A DNA stretch of 64,000 bases from contig NC_013892.1 of NCBI RefSeq assembly GCF_000027225.1, positions 4,154,001-4,218,000 of the forward strand, read 5' to 3'. The translations under genes and the position numbers were made by a program. The notes under the pieces are model-generated. The model did not search any database, was not told where the DNA came from, and saw only the letters and a list, made by a program, of their open reading frames with translations. Origin of the DNA: Xenorhabdus bovienii SS-2004 (lineage in GTDB: Bacteria > Pseudomonadota > Gammaproteobacteria > Enterobacterales > Enterobacteriaceae). Each line of letters starts with the position of its first letter. Positions within the stretch are counted from its first letter, which is position 1. Shown piece after piece: positions 56,924-64,000 of this stretch.

Positions 56924-57106
56924 TTAAAAAATGGTTTGATAAAAAATCATAGGTAGAAAATGACTTATTATTGAAATAATAGTCATTAATATTGACACTA
57001 ATATAGTTTTTTTAAAATTTCTTTTAAATATAAAAAAATAATTAACAAACATCGTTAGAGTAAAAAAACACACAAATATCATAAATAAAATAGCGATGAA
57101 TAGCAT
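56924..57106 (-). CDS. Small two-segment membrane protein, possible immunity protein
   Basis: 60 residues with two hydrophobic segments (LFIAILFMIFVCFFTLTMFV and ILVSILMTIISIISHFL) joined by a basic loop (FKRNFKK). It is convergent with the bacteriocin-like gene, separated by a hairpin. Immunity genes of pore-forming colicins lie in just this way, on the opposite strand after the toxin, and code for membrane proteins, though those are usually larger. In such AT-rich DNA a chance frame is possible. Confidence 0.35.
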   Translation of the reverse strand: MLFIAILFMIFVCFFTLTMFVNYFFIFKRNFKKTILVSILMTIISIISHFLPMIFYQTIF

Positions 57107-57234
57107 AACATGTCCATTGTTGAAAAATTTCCCGTAACATTATCCCAAATGAAATAAATCATTAGTAGTAAAAATGGCGTTTTGTGACGCAATTGACAAT
57201 TATTTCGATAAATATTGTTGACGTGTTGTTTAGG

Positions 57235-57262
57235 TTGCGGTGACGTAAATACGTCACCGCAA
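57235..57262. repeat. 12-bp perfect palindromic dyad
   Basis: TTGCGGTGACGT and its exact complement with a 4-base AAAT loop, GC-rich within AT-rich surroundings and without a T-run. It is 14 bases before the C4-like RNA relic and may be an operator or replication-related site. Confidence 0.6.
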
Positions 57263-57275
57263 AATCTGTGGCACG

Positions 57276-57420
57276 GGCGTGGAAACCCGGTAGACTAAAC
57301 GGCGCATCGACACGCACTAGCGTGTTTTTTTATATGCGCAGCCATGAACATATGTAGATATGGCGGTTCAGGCAGGGCAACCTTTGGGTTGGCCGATACC
57401 CGTTCAGGTCGGTTTATTTG
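57276..57420 (+). ncRNA. Second P4 CI / P1 C4-like RNA, probably a relic
   Basis: Shares with 34645-34800 the 12-mer GGCGTGGAAACC, a terminator-like hairpin at the same distance (CACGC/GCGTG then seven Ts at 57311-57331), ATGGCGG, and a CAACC/GGGTTG hairpin before GGCCGAT. No Icd-like or primase gene follows on the plus strand; instead the rep gene comes in from the other side. It looks like the left-over control region of another P4-like element or phage. Confidence 0.45.
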
Positions 57421-57464
57421 TCAACCTTGATGCTTCACTGATAGATACAAGAGCCATAAAAACC

Positions 57465-58433
57465 TCAGATCCTTCCGTATTTAGCCAAAATATTCTCTAG
57501 TGTGGTTCGCTGTTTTTGCGTCAGCCACGAGAATGAACCATTGAGGTCGTACTTACTTTGCATGTCACCAAGAAATTTCGCCTCAAAACCAGTGAGTTGG
57601 ATCTTTGCGGTTAGTGCATCGTGTAGTGTTTTTCTCAGTCCTCCATGTAGATGGGCTTCTGGTGTGCTATTGGTTGGTTTAGTTGCCTTTTTTGATGTCG
57701 CTACAGAGCCTTTATCCAGCTCTGTAATAAGGTCAATCTGCCTATCTAACTCGACTTGGAATATTAATGTGTCAGCAGGACGACCTCGTTTTTTAATCTC
57801 TAATTTCATATTGCTGTAGGTGTTTAAGTCTTTTGTGACGGTATTTAATATTCTAGTAGTGAAGTTCCTTAGATCTGTATACTGCTTATCAAGCATTAGC
57901 ATGAATTTAAATTTATCTATGCTTATTTCAATATTTGCCTTGTACACTTTTCGTTGTGTTATTTCTTTGAGAAGCCATTCATATACTCGCATGGAATATT
58001 TGTTCTCGAAGGCTTTGACGTGTTCTAGGTTGTACTTGATAAATCTTTTTAATTGGAAAAGAAAAGGCTGAATGTGAGGGCTGAAAGTAAGCGTTACTGA
58101 TTGTGTCTTACGGTTGAATTTTGCGTAGTTGACCCATTGAAATATTTCTCTGTCAATATCTCCTGTAGGGTACAGAATCTGTACAGTTCGACTCATAAGC
58201 TCTCGTGTCGCATTCGTTAGACGATGATAGGCATTATCAAGAGTGAGTCCCATCATCTTCGCATACTCCTGATAAGTGAATGTGACCGTTCGTTGTTCTT
58301 CAGTTGGATTTTCCAATGATGGATTTAGTAACGCTACGCAACACAAAATTAGTTTTGTTTCATGTTCAGTTACCGTCGTACCCGCCATACCGCCAGCGCA
58401 GATCTTAAAGAACTGCCTTCTGCTGACTTGCAT
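57465..58433 (-). CDS. Rep_3-family replication initiator fused to the FdoG signal peptide
   Basis: The first 20 residues, MQVSRRQFFKICAGGMAGTT, are the twin-arginine leader of formate dehydrogenase FdoG, with its GAGGAG ribosome-binding site. From residue 21 (VTEHETKLILCCVALLNP) the protein is a plasmid replication initiator with two winged-helix domains: AKMMGLTLDNAYHRLTNATR in the first, LLKEITQRKVYKANIEISID and FKFMLMLDKQYTDL at the second. The junction is at about 58374. Length from the FdoG start is 322. Few residues of the Rep N-terminus are lost, so DNA binding may survive, but the Tat leader would be unusual on a cytoplasmic protein. Confidence 0.85.
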   Translation of the reverse strand: MQVSRRQFFKICAGGMAGTTVTEHETKLILCCVALLNPSLENPTEEQRTVTFTYQEYAKMMGLTLDNAYHRLTNATRELMSRTVQILYPTGDIDREIFQWVNYAKFNRKTQSVTLTFSPHIQPFLFQLKRFIKYNLEHVKAFENKYSMRVYEWLLKEITQRKVYKANIEISIDKFKFMLMLDKQYTDLRNFTTRILNTVTKDLNTYSNMKLEIKKRGRPADTLIFQVELDRQIDLITELDKGSVATSKKATKPTNSTPEAHLHGGLRKTLHDALTAKIQLTGFEAKFLGDMQSKYDLNGSFSWLTQKQRTTLENILAKYGRI

Positions 58434-58645
58434 GGGGATCTCCTCACTCACATTGTTCATTAACACATACCCCGACGGAAAACCCGTAGGTATGTAATTT
58501 TGGGCCTAGATTTATGAATATTTTTCTTTTCATTATGGATTCTGCCTGTCATCAACATCATCCGTTTAAATCGTGTAAACTCCCTACGCTCACGATTTAT
58601 CCACACAAACAGTATCATGAACGAATCTGATGGGGAATTCGCCTA

Positions 58646-59476
58646 ATGGATAATGCAAATTCAGGAAACAGGTTAATGATCGACGAGATTTGCGGAGCCA
58701 CTCGTATCAATGTGCAACAAAAAAACCATCTGAATAACCCAAAACCGGACTGGGTGGCAGAAGAAATCCCGATTGCATTGGTCTACAACGGTATTTCCCA
58801 TGTTGTGATGATGGCCAGCCCCAAAGATCTCGACCATTTCGCGATGGGCTTTTCATTATCAGAAAGCATTATCACTTCCCCACACGAAATTCACGGCATA
58901 GATACCGTAATCAGTTGCCACGGCGGTATTGAGCTGCATATCGAACTTTCCAGCCGTCGTTTTACGGAATTAAAAGAACGCCGACGCAACATGGCAGGCA
59001 GAACCGGTTGTGGCATCTGTGGCACCGAACAGATTGCCGAAATTTTCCGCCCGATCCCCCCCTTGCCTTTCACCCAGACTTTTTCATGGGATTATCTTGA
59101 TCAGGCGCTTGCACAATTACCCCGTCTTCAGGAAATCGGCGCAGCTACAGGCTGTACGCATGCTGCTGGCTGGATTGATGCTAAAGGAGTATTGCTTGGC
59201 GGCAGTGAGGATGTTGGCCGTCATGTTGCACTGGATAAATTATTGGGAATACGAGCCAAAACGGGCTGGCGGCAGGGTGCGGTATTAGTTTCCAGTCGCG
59301 CCAGTTATGAAATGGTACAAAAATCGGCTATGTGCGGTGTAGAAATTTTGTTTGCTGTTTCTGCCGCCACCTCGCTGGCAATCGAAGTCGCAGAGAAATG
59401 CAATTTGACCCTCGTGGGTTTCTGCAAGCCGGGACGGGCAACGGTATATACCCATCCACAACGGCTGGTGGATTAA
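58646..59476 (+). CDS. fdhD: Formate dehydrogenase accessory sulfurtransferase FdhD
   Basis: Transfers sulfur from IscS to the molybdenum (bis-MGD) cofactor, a step needed for active formate dehydrogenases. The 276-residue protein has the catalytic CxxC in GRTGCGICG (about residue 120) and the conserved [17 protein letters not shown] and [12 protein letters not shown]. It is divergent from the fdoG start as in E. coli. With the fdo operon destroyed, it can only serve other formate dehydrogenases, if any exist elsewhere in the genome. Confidence 0.95.
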   Translation: MDNANSGNRLMIDEICGATRINVQQKNHLNNPKPDWVAEEIPIALVYNGISHVVMMASPKDLDHFAMGFSLSESIITSPHEIHGIDTVISCHGGIELHIELSSRRFTELKERRRNMAGRTGCGICGTEQIAEIFRPIPPLPFTQTFSWDYLDQALAQLPRLQEIGAATGCTHAAGWIDAKGVLLGGSEDVGRHVALDKLLGIRAKTGWRQGAVLVSSRASYEMVQKSAMCGVEILFAVSAATSLAIEVAEKCNLTLVGFCKPGRATVYTHPQRLVD

Positions 59477-60237
59477 TCAAGACTGTGGAACATCCACAAA
59501 TTGGGTTCAATGTAGTAGCCCATCTGTTTTTCAATATCCACCAGCAGCGGTACCAACCCACCCGGAATGATGTATTCCCCACTTTGTGGGAATTTCATGC
59601 CTGTCCATTCTTGCCATTCCGCCACAGTACCGTAAATATCCATGGAGCGTAGTGCCGGTTTAATGATTTTTGCCCCCAAACGCCAATGAGTGCGGATCCA
59701 AGGGTCAAAAGGCTCGCCTTTTTCATTTTTCCATTCACAGTACTGAACGAAGTCTTGCAGGGGATAACTACGTTTCAGGCTCGGCCTGACCGGAACCACA
59801 AAACCCTGCAATCCCGCTTCACGGGCAGTCTGTTTCACGCTGTTGATTAATAATGCAGGCACATTATGTCCACGGAATTCAGGGGCAACAGTCACCGAAA
59901 GCGCTGACAGCAGAGTCGGTTGCTGTTTTCCTTTTGCTGCCATCCCAGCGCAATACACGGCATCCCATCCTTCATCCGGCAATTGATCCAAAGAGTGCTG
60001 TTCCCACGGGAAAGGAATGGCATTCAATAGCCCAATAAGACGCTCTTCCTGCCCTTGTTGCAGAATGGCAAATTTTTGGAAGCGGCTAAAATCAGGTTCA
60101 TATAATTTTTCCCAATGTTGTTGAGCAACAGGATCCTGATTCATAAAAAAAGGCCATAAATGACGAACGAGATCATATATTTGTTCGTCTAAATCAGTCC
60201 TCTCTTCCGCAGATTGAATGATTATTTTAGCGTCCAT
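59473..60237 (-). CDS. GNAT-family acetyltransferase
   Basis: A 254-residue protein with a GNAT core. [20 protein letters not shown] is the acetyl-CoA binding motif A in a divergent form, with R-G-H in place of RxxG, and the preceding [11 protein letters not shown] forms strand 4. The extra C-terminal part ([20 protein letters not shown]) is family specific. The acceptor is not known. It is convergent with fdhD, overlapping by four bases, and its promoter region borders the Fur-controlled heme locus. Confidence 0.7.
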   Translation of the reverse strand: MDAKIIIQSAEERTDLDEQIYDLVRHLWPFFMNQDPVAQQHWEKLYEPDFSRFQKFAILQQGQEERLIGLLNAIPFPWEQHSLDQLPDEGWDAVYCAGMAAKGKQQPTLLSALSVTVAPEFRGHNVPALLINSVKQTAREAGLQGFVVPVRPSLKRSYPLQDFVQYCEWKNEKGEPFDPWIRTHWRLGAKIIKPALRSMDIYGTVAEWQEWTGMKFPQSGEYIIPGGLVPLLVDIEKQMGYYIEPNLWMFHSLD

Positions 60238-60835
60238 AATTACCCCCGATTAACTCTATTGGGTATAAATTAAACATAGTAAGCAGAGAATTGCACATAT
60301 ACGATATTCCCGTAAGATACCCATCTTTAATGATAAATTTAATTTATCATTAAATTTATTTATTCCTGCTCAAATTCAATTCTTAATATTAAATCATTAA
60401 CACATTATCTTTATTTTTCATTCGAAGATATATCTACGTAAAAATGCTTATATAGCCAGATTAAAAACATTAGTTTCTATAATGGTATTCATTAATGGAA
60501 TAATTAAAATAACTTGATTAAATAAATGATTTAAGGATTTTTTGCAAAAAACAACATGACTAATAACACCGTAATATCAGGTGATTAAATCTACCTGCGT
60601 CACATTTTTAGTAAAAAGTAGATTGTTGCTTTCTTACGCTAAAACAGCAAAAAGCATCGAAATTTAATAAGTTAGACTCAAATTTTAATTAATAAACTCT
60701 GTAAAACCCAGAATAAATAATAATAATTATCATTTACATTATCATTTGAAAGGTGTAGGTTTTCTTCGCGCAATAAATCAGGCCGTTTTTATGATTGGGT
60801 AACGAGGGATCCCCCGATTCTAAATGAGGATAATG
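60238..60835. promoter_or_regulatory. Control region of the heme acquisition locus, with Fur box
   Basis: About 590 bp of AT-rich non-coding DNA. A 13-bp palindrome with a 3-base centre (TTTAATGATAAAT and complement) lies at 60326-60354. At 60720-60745 ATAATAATTATCATTTAC, then ATTATCATT, gives overlapping NATAAT/ATTATN hexamers as in Fur boxes, about 90 bp upstream of the hemophilin-like gene. Iron repression of the locus is therefore likely. Confidence 0.65.
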
Positions 60836-61573
60836 ATGAAAAAGATCAATGTATTAGTCGCCGCGTTAGGCGCATTAGGGTTTATGGCACAAGCTCAGGC
60901 AAGTGTTGGATTTGGCCAGAGTCAAGAAGACACTACACCTCACATTAAGGTTGGTGCCACCAAAGCGAGTTCAAGTCCACACGGTGGCTCAGGTAATGAA
61001 CCAGGCATTGGCGTCAGTTCCGTTCGTGACGGTATGCTCATCGGCTTTTCCGGATTAACCCGTATGGCTCCTGCTGACAGCAATGGTATTCATAATATCT
61101 CGATGGCAGGCGCACCCGGCTCTCACGGTGGTATGGGTGTATTTCATTTCAGCAAAGTCGCCAATGCGGACGTTTACTTTGGCGAATGGTCACAGACAGG
61201 TAATGCAACAGACACAACCCATACCGTTTATTATGCGGGCAAGGACATTACCACCAATATGCCAACCGACGGTACAGCTACCTATGTGGTGAACGGTATT
61301 AACCAGTACAGCGGTGACAATGCCCTTTCCGGCACATTAACGGCAGATTTTGGTGAAAAAACGCTGATCGGCTCCATAGAAAATACCGCTATGACAGTCA
61401 GCATTGATGCCGATATCCAGTCTGATGCCCAATTCTCAGGTCTTGCTACAACAGGTGATCTTGAGGGAGAAACCCAAGGTCACTTCTTTGGTGATGGTGC
61501 TTCCAGTCTGGCGGGATATGCCAAATTTGATGATCAATCCAAGGATACCGCTTTCGGTGGTTCGAAACAGTAA
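60836..61573 (+). CDS. hrpC: Hemophilin-like secreted heme-binding protein
   Basis: A 245-residue secreted protein. The signal peptide MKKINVLVAALGALGFMAQA ends at about AQA-SVGFG (cleavage near residue 22); there is no lipobox cysteine, so it is released rather than lipidated. The mature part is Gly/Ser/His-rich at the start and ends in a TbpB-like eight-strand barrel domain (YSGDNALSGTLTADFGEKTL, GHFFGDGASSLAGYAKFDD) typical of Slam cargo. In Xenorhabdus such proteins (HrpC, hemophilin homologues) bind heme. The ATG at 60836 fits the GAGGA site better than 60824. A Slam gene follows. Confidence 0.75.
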   Translation: MKKINVLVAALGALGFMAQAQASVGFGQSQEDTTPHIKVGATKASSSPHGGSGNEPGIGVSSVRDGMLIGFSGLTRMAPADSNGIHNISMAGAPGSHGGMGVFHFSKVANADVYFGEWSQTGNATDTTHTVYYAGKDITTNMPTDGTATYVVNGINQYSGDNALSGTLTADFGEKTLIGSIENTAMTVSIDADIQSDAQFSGLATTGDLEGETQGHFFGDGASSLAGYAKFDDQSKDTAFGGSKQ

Positions 61574-61579
61574 TTGCTA

Positions 61580-61711
61580 ATGTTTCAGAGAACAATGCCA
61601 AAAATGGCATTGTTCTCTGTTTTGTTTATTGCCGTTTTATTTATCGCTATTGATTTCTGGCTATTTATTTCTAATAACGTGAGCCTTGTGAGCTGGTTTT
61701 TCGATGTCTGA
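61580..61711 (+). CDS. Possible 43-residue membrane peptide overlapping the Slam start
   Basis: A frame MFQRTMPKMALFSVLFIAVL, followed by more hydrophobic residues, gives one membrane segment and ends inside the Slam start codon region (overlap of 8 bases). The terminator hairpin at 61586 lies inside it, and no ribosome-binding site is visible, so a chance frame is quite possible. The related nil locus of X. nematophila does contain a small membrane protein gene. Confidence 0.25.
   Translation: MFQRTMPKMALFSVLFIAVLFIAIDFWLFISNNVSLVSWFFDV
61586..61624 (+). terminator. Strong hairpin between hrpC and hrpB
   Basis: A perfect 15-bp stem (CAGAGAACAATGCCA and complement) with an AAAA loop, followed by TTTTG, 12 bases after the hrpC stop. 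It would stop or reduce transcription into the Slam gene, giving more cargo than translocon, and may protect the hrpC mRNA 3' end. Confidence 0.8.
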
Positions 61712-63176
61712 CAATATAACAACCCCAATATTATTAACGGCACTGATGGCCTTATGTCTCTCCCTGCCGGTTTATGCTGATGAAGATACCAACCGCAAAA
61801 TCTGGCAGGAGGCGCAGCACAATCAACAAGAAAATGAAGCTGATCTGATAACGCCAGAGCCTATTTTTATTGAGGATGGTGCTTCATCGATAGTCATTAA
61901 CGGACAGACATTTCAGGTAGAAAACAACCTCGATAACATCGGTCAGGCACTATACCTTGCCACTAACCATCGACAGTGGCCGGACGTCAGACGTTTTCTG
62001 ACGGCTTATCAAAAACTATCCGGGCATGATGTCATGCTGGCCTCTTTTGCCCAGGGCGGCCTGGCGCGTTTTGAAGGCGATTTGGATCTCGCCGCCTATC
62101 ATTATCAAAAGCTCCTGAACCAACAACCCGACTTCACACGCATCAAGCTGGAACTGGCCCGTGTTTATTTTGAAAATCATAAAAATCGGGAAGCCGAGCA
62201 ACTGTTTGTAGGATTGAGTGAACAGAACCTCTTACCGGAAACGGTCTTGAAAAATATCAACAGCTATTTGAAAGCGATAGCATTGAGAAGTGACTGGCGT
62301 GGCTCTTTTTCGGTAGGTTATGCCTATAACGATAATGTCAATATGTCTCCGGATCAGGAATCAACCTGCCTTGAATATAACCCTGATGGGAGTTGCCAGG
62401 AGGAACGCCGGATACCAAAAGCCATTAAAAAGTGGGGGATGTCTTATGACGCCACATTAAGCCGACGTTACCAACTTTCCGGTCATCACGGCATTTTTGG
62501 ACGTGGCCTGATTTATGGCGAAAACTACCGTGATTACCACGCTGAAAATGAAAATACCGTCCTGCTGGTCAGCGGATACAACTACAAAAGCAGAAATCAC
62601 GATTTCTCTTTTGGCCCCCTGTTTGAATATAAACATCGGGCGGGTGATACCTATTACCGCGCCACAGGTGTCAAAACGGAATGGAGACAAACATTCAGCC
62701 CTAAAACAGCTCTCAATATCGAACTGGAGCATAAACAACTGCGGCATCAGCAGCGTTACCACTGGAAAAATGGCGACCTCTCCTCATCCTATCTCACTCT
62801 TTCCCATGCCATCAGCAAAGAATTTGTCATATTTGGTGGCGGTGACTGGGTCTATCGGAACAATCCGCAACCGGCGGATCGCTATCAACAATGGGGAATT
62901 CGGGCAGGCGTATCCGGACAGATCTACCCCGGTATTAATGGCTCACTGTCTGCCACACTGCGAGAGCGGCGCTTTGGTGCTTACAGCCCGATACTGCTCG
63001 CCAGACGTCAGGATGATGAACAGATCTATACTGCCGTCATTAAAGTCCCTGCCGCTGAAATATTGGGTATGACCCCCTCTATCACTTTCCGCCATCGACG
63101 CAATCACAGCAGTGTGAATTGGCTGTACAACTATAACAAAAACGAAGTACTGCTGAGGCTGGAAAAATATTTTTAA
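61704..63176 (+). CDS. hrpB: Slam-type outer membrane translocon (DUF560, type XI secretion)
   Basis: A 490-residue outer membrane protein that moves TbpB-like or hemophilin-like cargo across the outer membrane. A signal peptide (LLTALMALCLSLPVYA, cleavage before DEDTN) is followed by a periplasmic TPR region at about 75-190 (LARFEGDLDLAAYHYQKLLN, KLELARVYFENHKNREAEQL) and a 14-strand barrel from about 205 (SVGYAYNDNVNMSPDQES) ending in aromatic KYF. Its neighbours, cargo upstream and TonB receptor downstream, match the Xenorhabdus hrp layout. Confidence 0.85.
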   Translation: MSDNITTPILLTALMALCLSLPVYADEDTNRKIWQEAQHNQQENEADLITPEPIFIEDGASSIVINGQTFQVENNLDNIGQALYLATNHRQWPDVRRFLTAYQKLSGHDVMLASFAQGGLARFEGDLDLAAYHYQKLLNQQPDFTRIKLELARVYFENHKNREAEQLFVGLSEQNLLPETVLKNINSYLKAIALRSDWRGSFSVGYAYNDNVNMSPDQESTCLEYNPDGSCQEERRIPKAIKKWGMSYDATLSRRYQLSGHHGIFGRGLIYGENYRDYHAENENTVLLVSGYNYKSRNHDFSFGPLFEYKHRAGDTYYRATGVKTEWRQTFSPKTALNIELEHKQLRHQQRYHWKNGDLSSSYLTLSHAISKEFVIFGGGDWVYRNNPQPADRYQQWGIRAGVSGQIYPGINGSLSATLRERRFGAYSPILLARRQDDEQIYTAVIKVPAAEILGMTPSITFRHRRNHSSVNWLYNYNKNEVLLRLEKYF

Positions 63177-63238
63177 TCAATAAGTTATGATTTTCTATTT
63201 GCGTGATGATGATTGACAAATTGAGGCAAGGAATATCA

Positions 63239-64000
63239 ATGGTATACCGAGTTAAAATACAGCTAACCCCCATTACAATTGCACTATCACTGGCATTTTC
63301 GCTGACAGCACCTCCCCTGTTTGCCGAACCCAAATCTACCGTCACTTCTCCAAGCAAGCAGACGGATTTGGGCAAAATTAGTGTCACGGATAACAGTGAT
63401 AAAGATGAAGCCGGTCATAATGCGGTCTATGACAAAGATATCTCCAATATCTATATCGGCAAGGAACAGATAGAGCGCTATAAAGGAGCATCTCCCGCCG
63501 ATCTGATAAAAGGTGCGGTGGGTGTCTACAGCGGTGATGCCCGTAATAGCGGCGCTTTGGATATCAATATCCGTGGTATTCAGGGGCAAGGGCGCATTCC
63601 CGTCACTATTGATGGTACGGAGCAGGCTATTACAGTGGGGCGCGGTTATAATGGCGCCAATAACCGCAACTATATTGATCCCAATTTAATCAGTAGCATC
63701 GAAATTGAAAAAGGTCCTTCCCTGAGCCGCAACATCAAAGGTTCAATCGGCGGAGCCGTGGTTATCAAAACATTAACCATTGATGATGTCGTACCAAAAG
63801 GGGAAACTTTCGGCATCAATACCAAAGTGGAAACCAGCAGCAATTCAGTTAAGGAACGCAAGCCTTCTTTGGTACTGGGACAAGACTACCGCGATGTTCC
63901 CAACTTTATCCAAAATGGCGTCGAAGCTGATCCTGAGTTGAAAATCACGCCCCATTCGTCAAAAGACAATAAATTTCCCGGATTTAAAGATAATGCCTTC
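63239..64000 (+). CDS. hrpA: TonB-dependent heme receptor (3' end outside window)
   Basis: 254 codons are visible. It has a signal peptide (ITIALSLAFSLTAPPLFA, cleavage before EPKST), and a plug domain with DISNIYIGKEQIERYKGASP, ALDINIRGIQGQGRIPVTID and ISSIEIEKGPSLSRNIKGSI with GGAVVIKTL. This is the layout of large heme/hemophore receptors with the barrel beyond the window. The AAGGAAT ribosome-binding site precedes the ATG. It probably takes heme from the hemophilin-like protein encoded upstream and uses TonB energy to import it. Confidence 0.85.
   Translation, partial: MVYRVKIQLTPITIALSLAFSLTAPPLFAEPKSTVTSPSKQTDLGKISVTDNSDKDEAGHNAVYDKDISNIYIGKEQIERYKGASPADLIKGAVGVYSGDARNSGALDINIRGIQGQGRIPVTIDGTEQAITVGRGYNGANNRNYIDPNLISSIEIEKGPSLSRNIKGSIGGAVVIKTLTIDDVVPKGETFGINTKVETSSNSVKERKPSLVLGQDYRDVPNFIQNGVEADPELKITPHSSKDNKFPGFKDNAF

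Overview
The window comes from an AT-leaning gammaproteobacterium of the Enterobacterales, most like Xenorhabdus/Photorhabdus (Morganellaceae). Three things point there: the conserved order tdh-kbl-hldD-waaF-waaC ... waaA-coaD-mutM-rpmG-rpmB-radC-coaBC-dut-slmA-pyrE-rph-yicC; a Klebsiella/Proteus-type LPS core set (waaQ-wabG-wabH-waaA-waaE); and, at the right edge, a hemophilin/Slam/TonB-receptor locus like the Xenorhabdus type XI secretion (hrp) loci. The genus is an inference.

1-22354 is an LPS core locus: threonine catabolism genes (tdh partial, kbl), ADP-heptose epimerase, heptosyltransferases, a Mig-14-like protein, two GT2 transferases, a deacetylase-like protein, waaQ/wabG/wabH/waaA/waaE, coaD and mutM. 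A second block between mutM and rpmG carries the O-antigen ligase waaL, three GT4 transferases and a deleted GT9 gene. 22473-29194 is ordinary housekeeping sequence, including the rph-pyrE attenuator.

29122-42600 is an accretion of integrative elements stacked at the 3' end of yicC. About 110 bp, covering the yicC stop codon and terminator, is present three times. The first unit (29122-39891) is a P4-like phage satellite: integrase, AlpA/Vis-type regulator, immunity-RNA-like leader, Icd-like gene, alpha-type primase/helicase, iteron cluster and Ogr/Delta zinc finger. Unlike classical P4 it also encodes a P2-type major capsid protein and a gpO-type protease that keeps the catalytic triad but lacks the scaffold half; an unrecognised 279-residue protein sits just upstream. 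A phd-doc module closes the unit. The second unit holds dinD. The third is a decayed integrase joined to a duplicated phd.

42712-50365 holds a DHA2-like MFS exporter with a divergent Cys-rich HTH regulator, a PfkB kinase/NCS1 permease pair with a GntR/UTRA regulator, and an LtaS/OpgB-like membrane sulfatase.

50515-58433 is a wrecked formate dehydrogenase-O locus. fdhD (58646) is intact, but of fdoG only the start signals and first 20 codons remain, fused in frame to a Rep_3 plasmid replication initiator, and of fdhE only a frameshifted N-terminal pseudogene remains. fdoHI and most of fdoG are replaced by a hydrolase, an isochorismatase-type enzyme, an IS110 relic, a LysR regulator, a chimeric fragment, a bacteriocin-like gene with a possible opposite-strand immunity gene, and a second P4/C4-type RNA relic.

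58646-64000 carries fdhD, a GNAT acetyltransferase and a Fur-box-preceded heme acquisition locus: secreted hemophilin-like protein, Slam-type outer membrane translocon and TonB-dependent receptor (cut by the window end).
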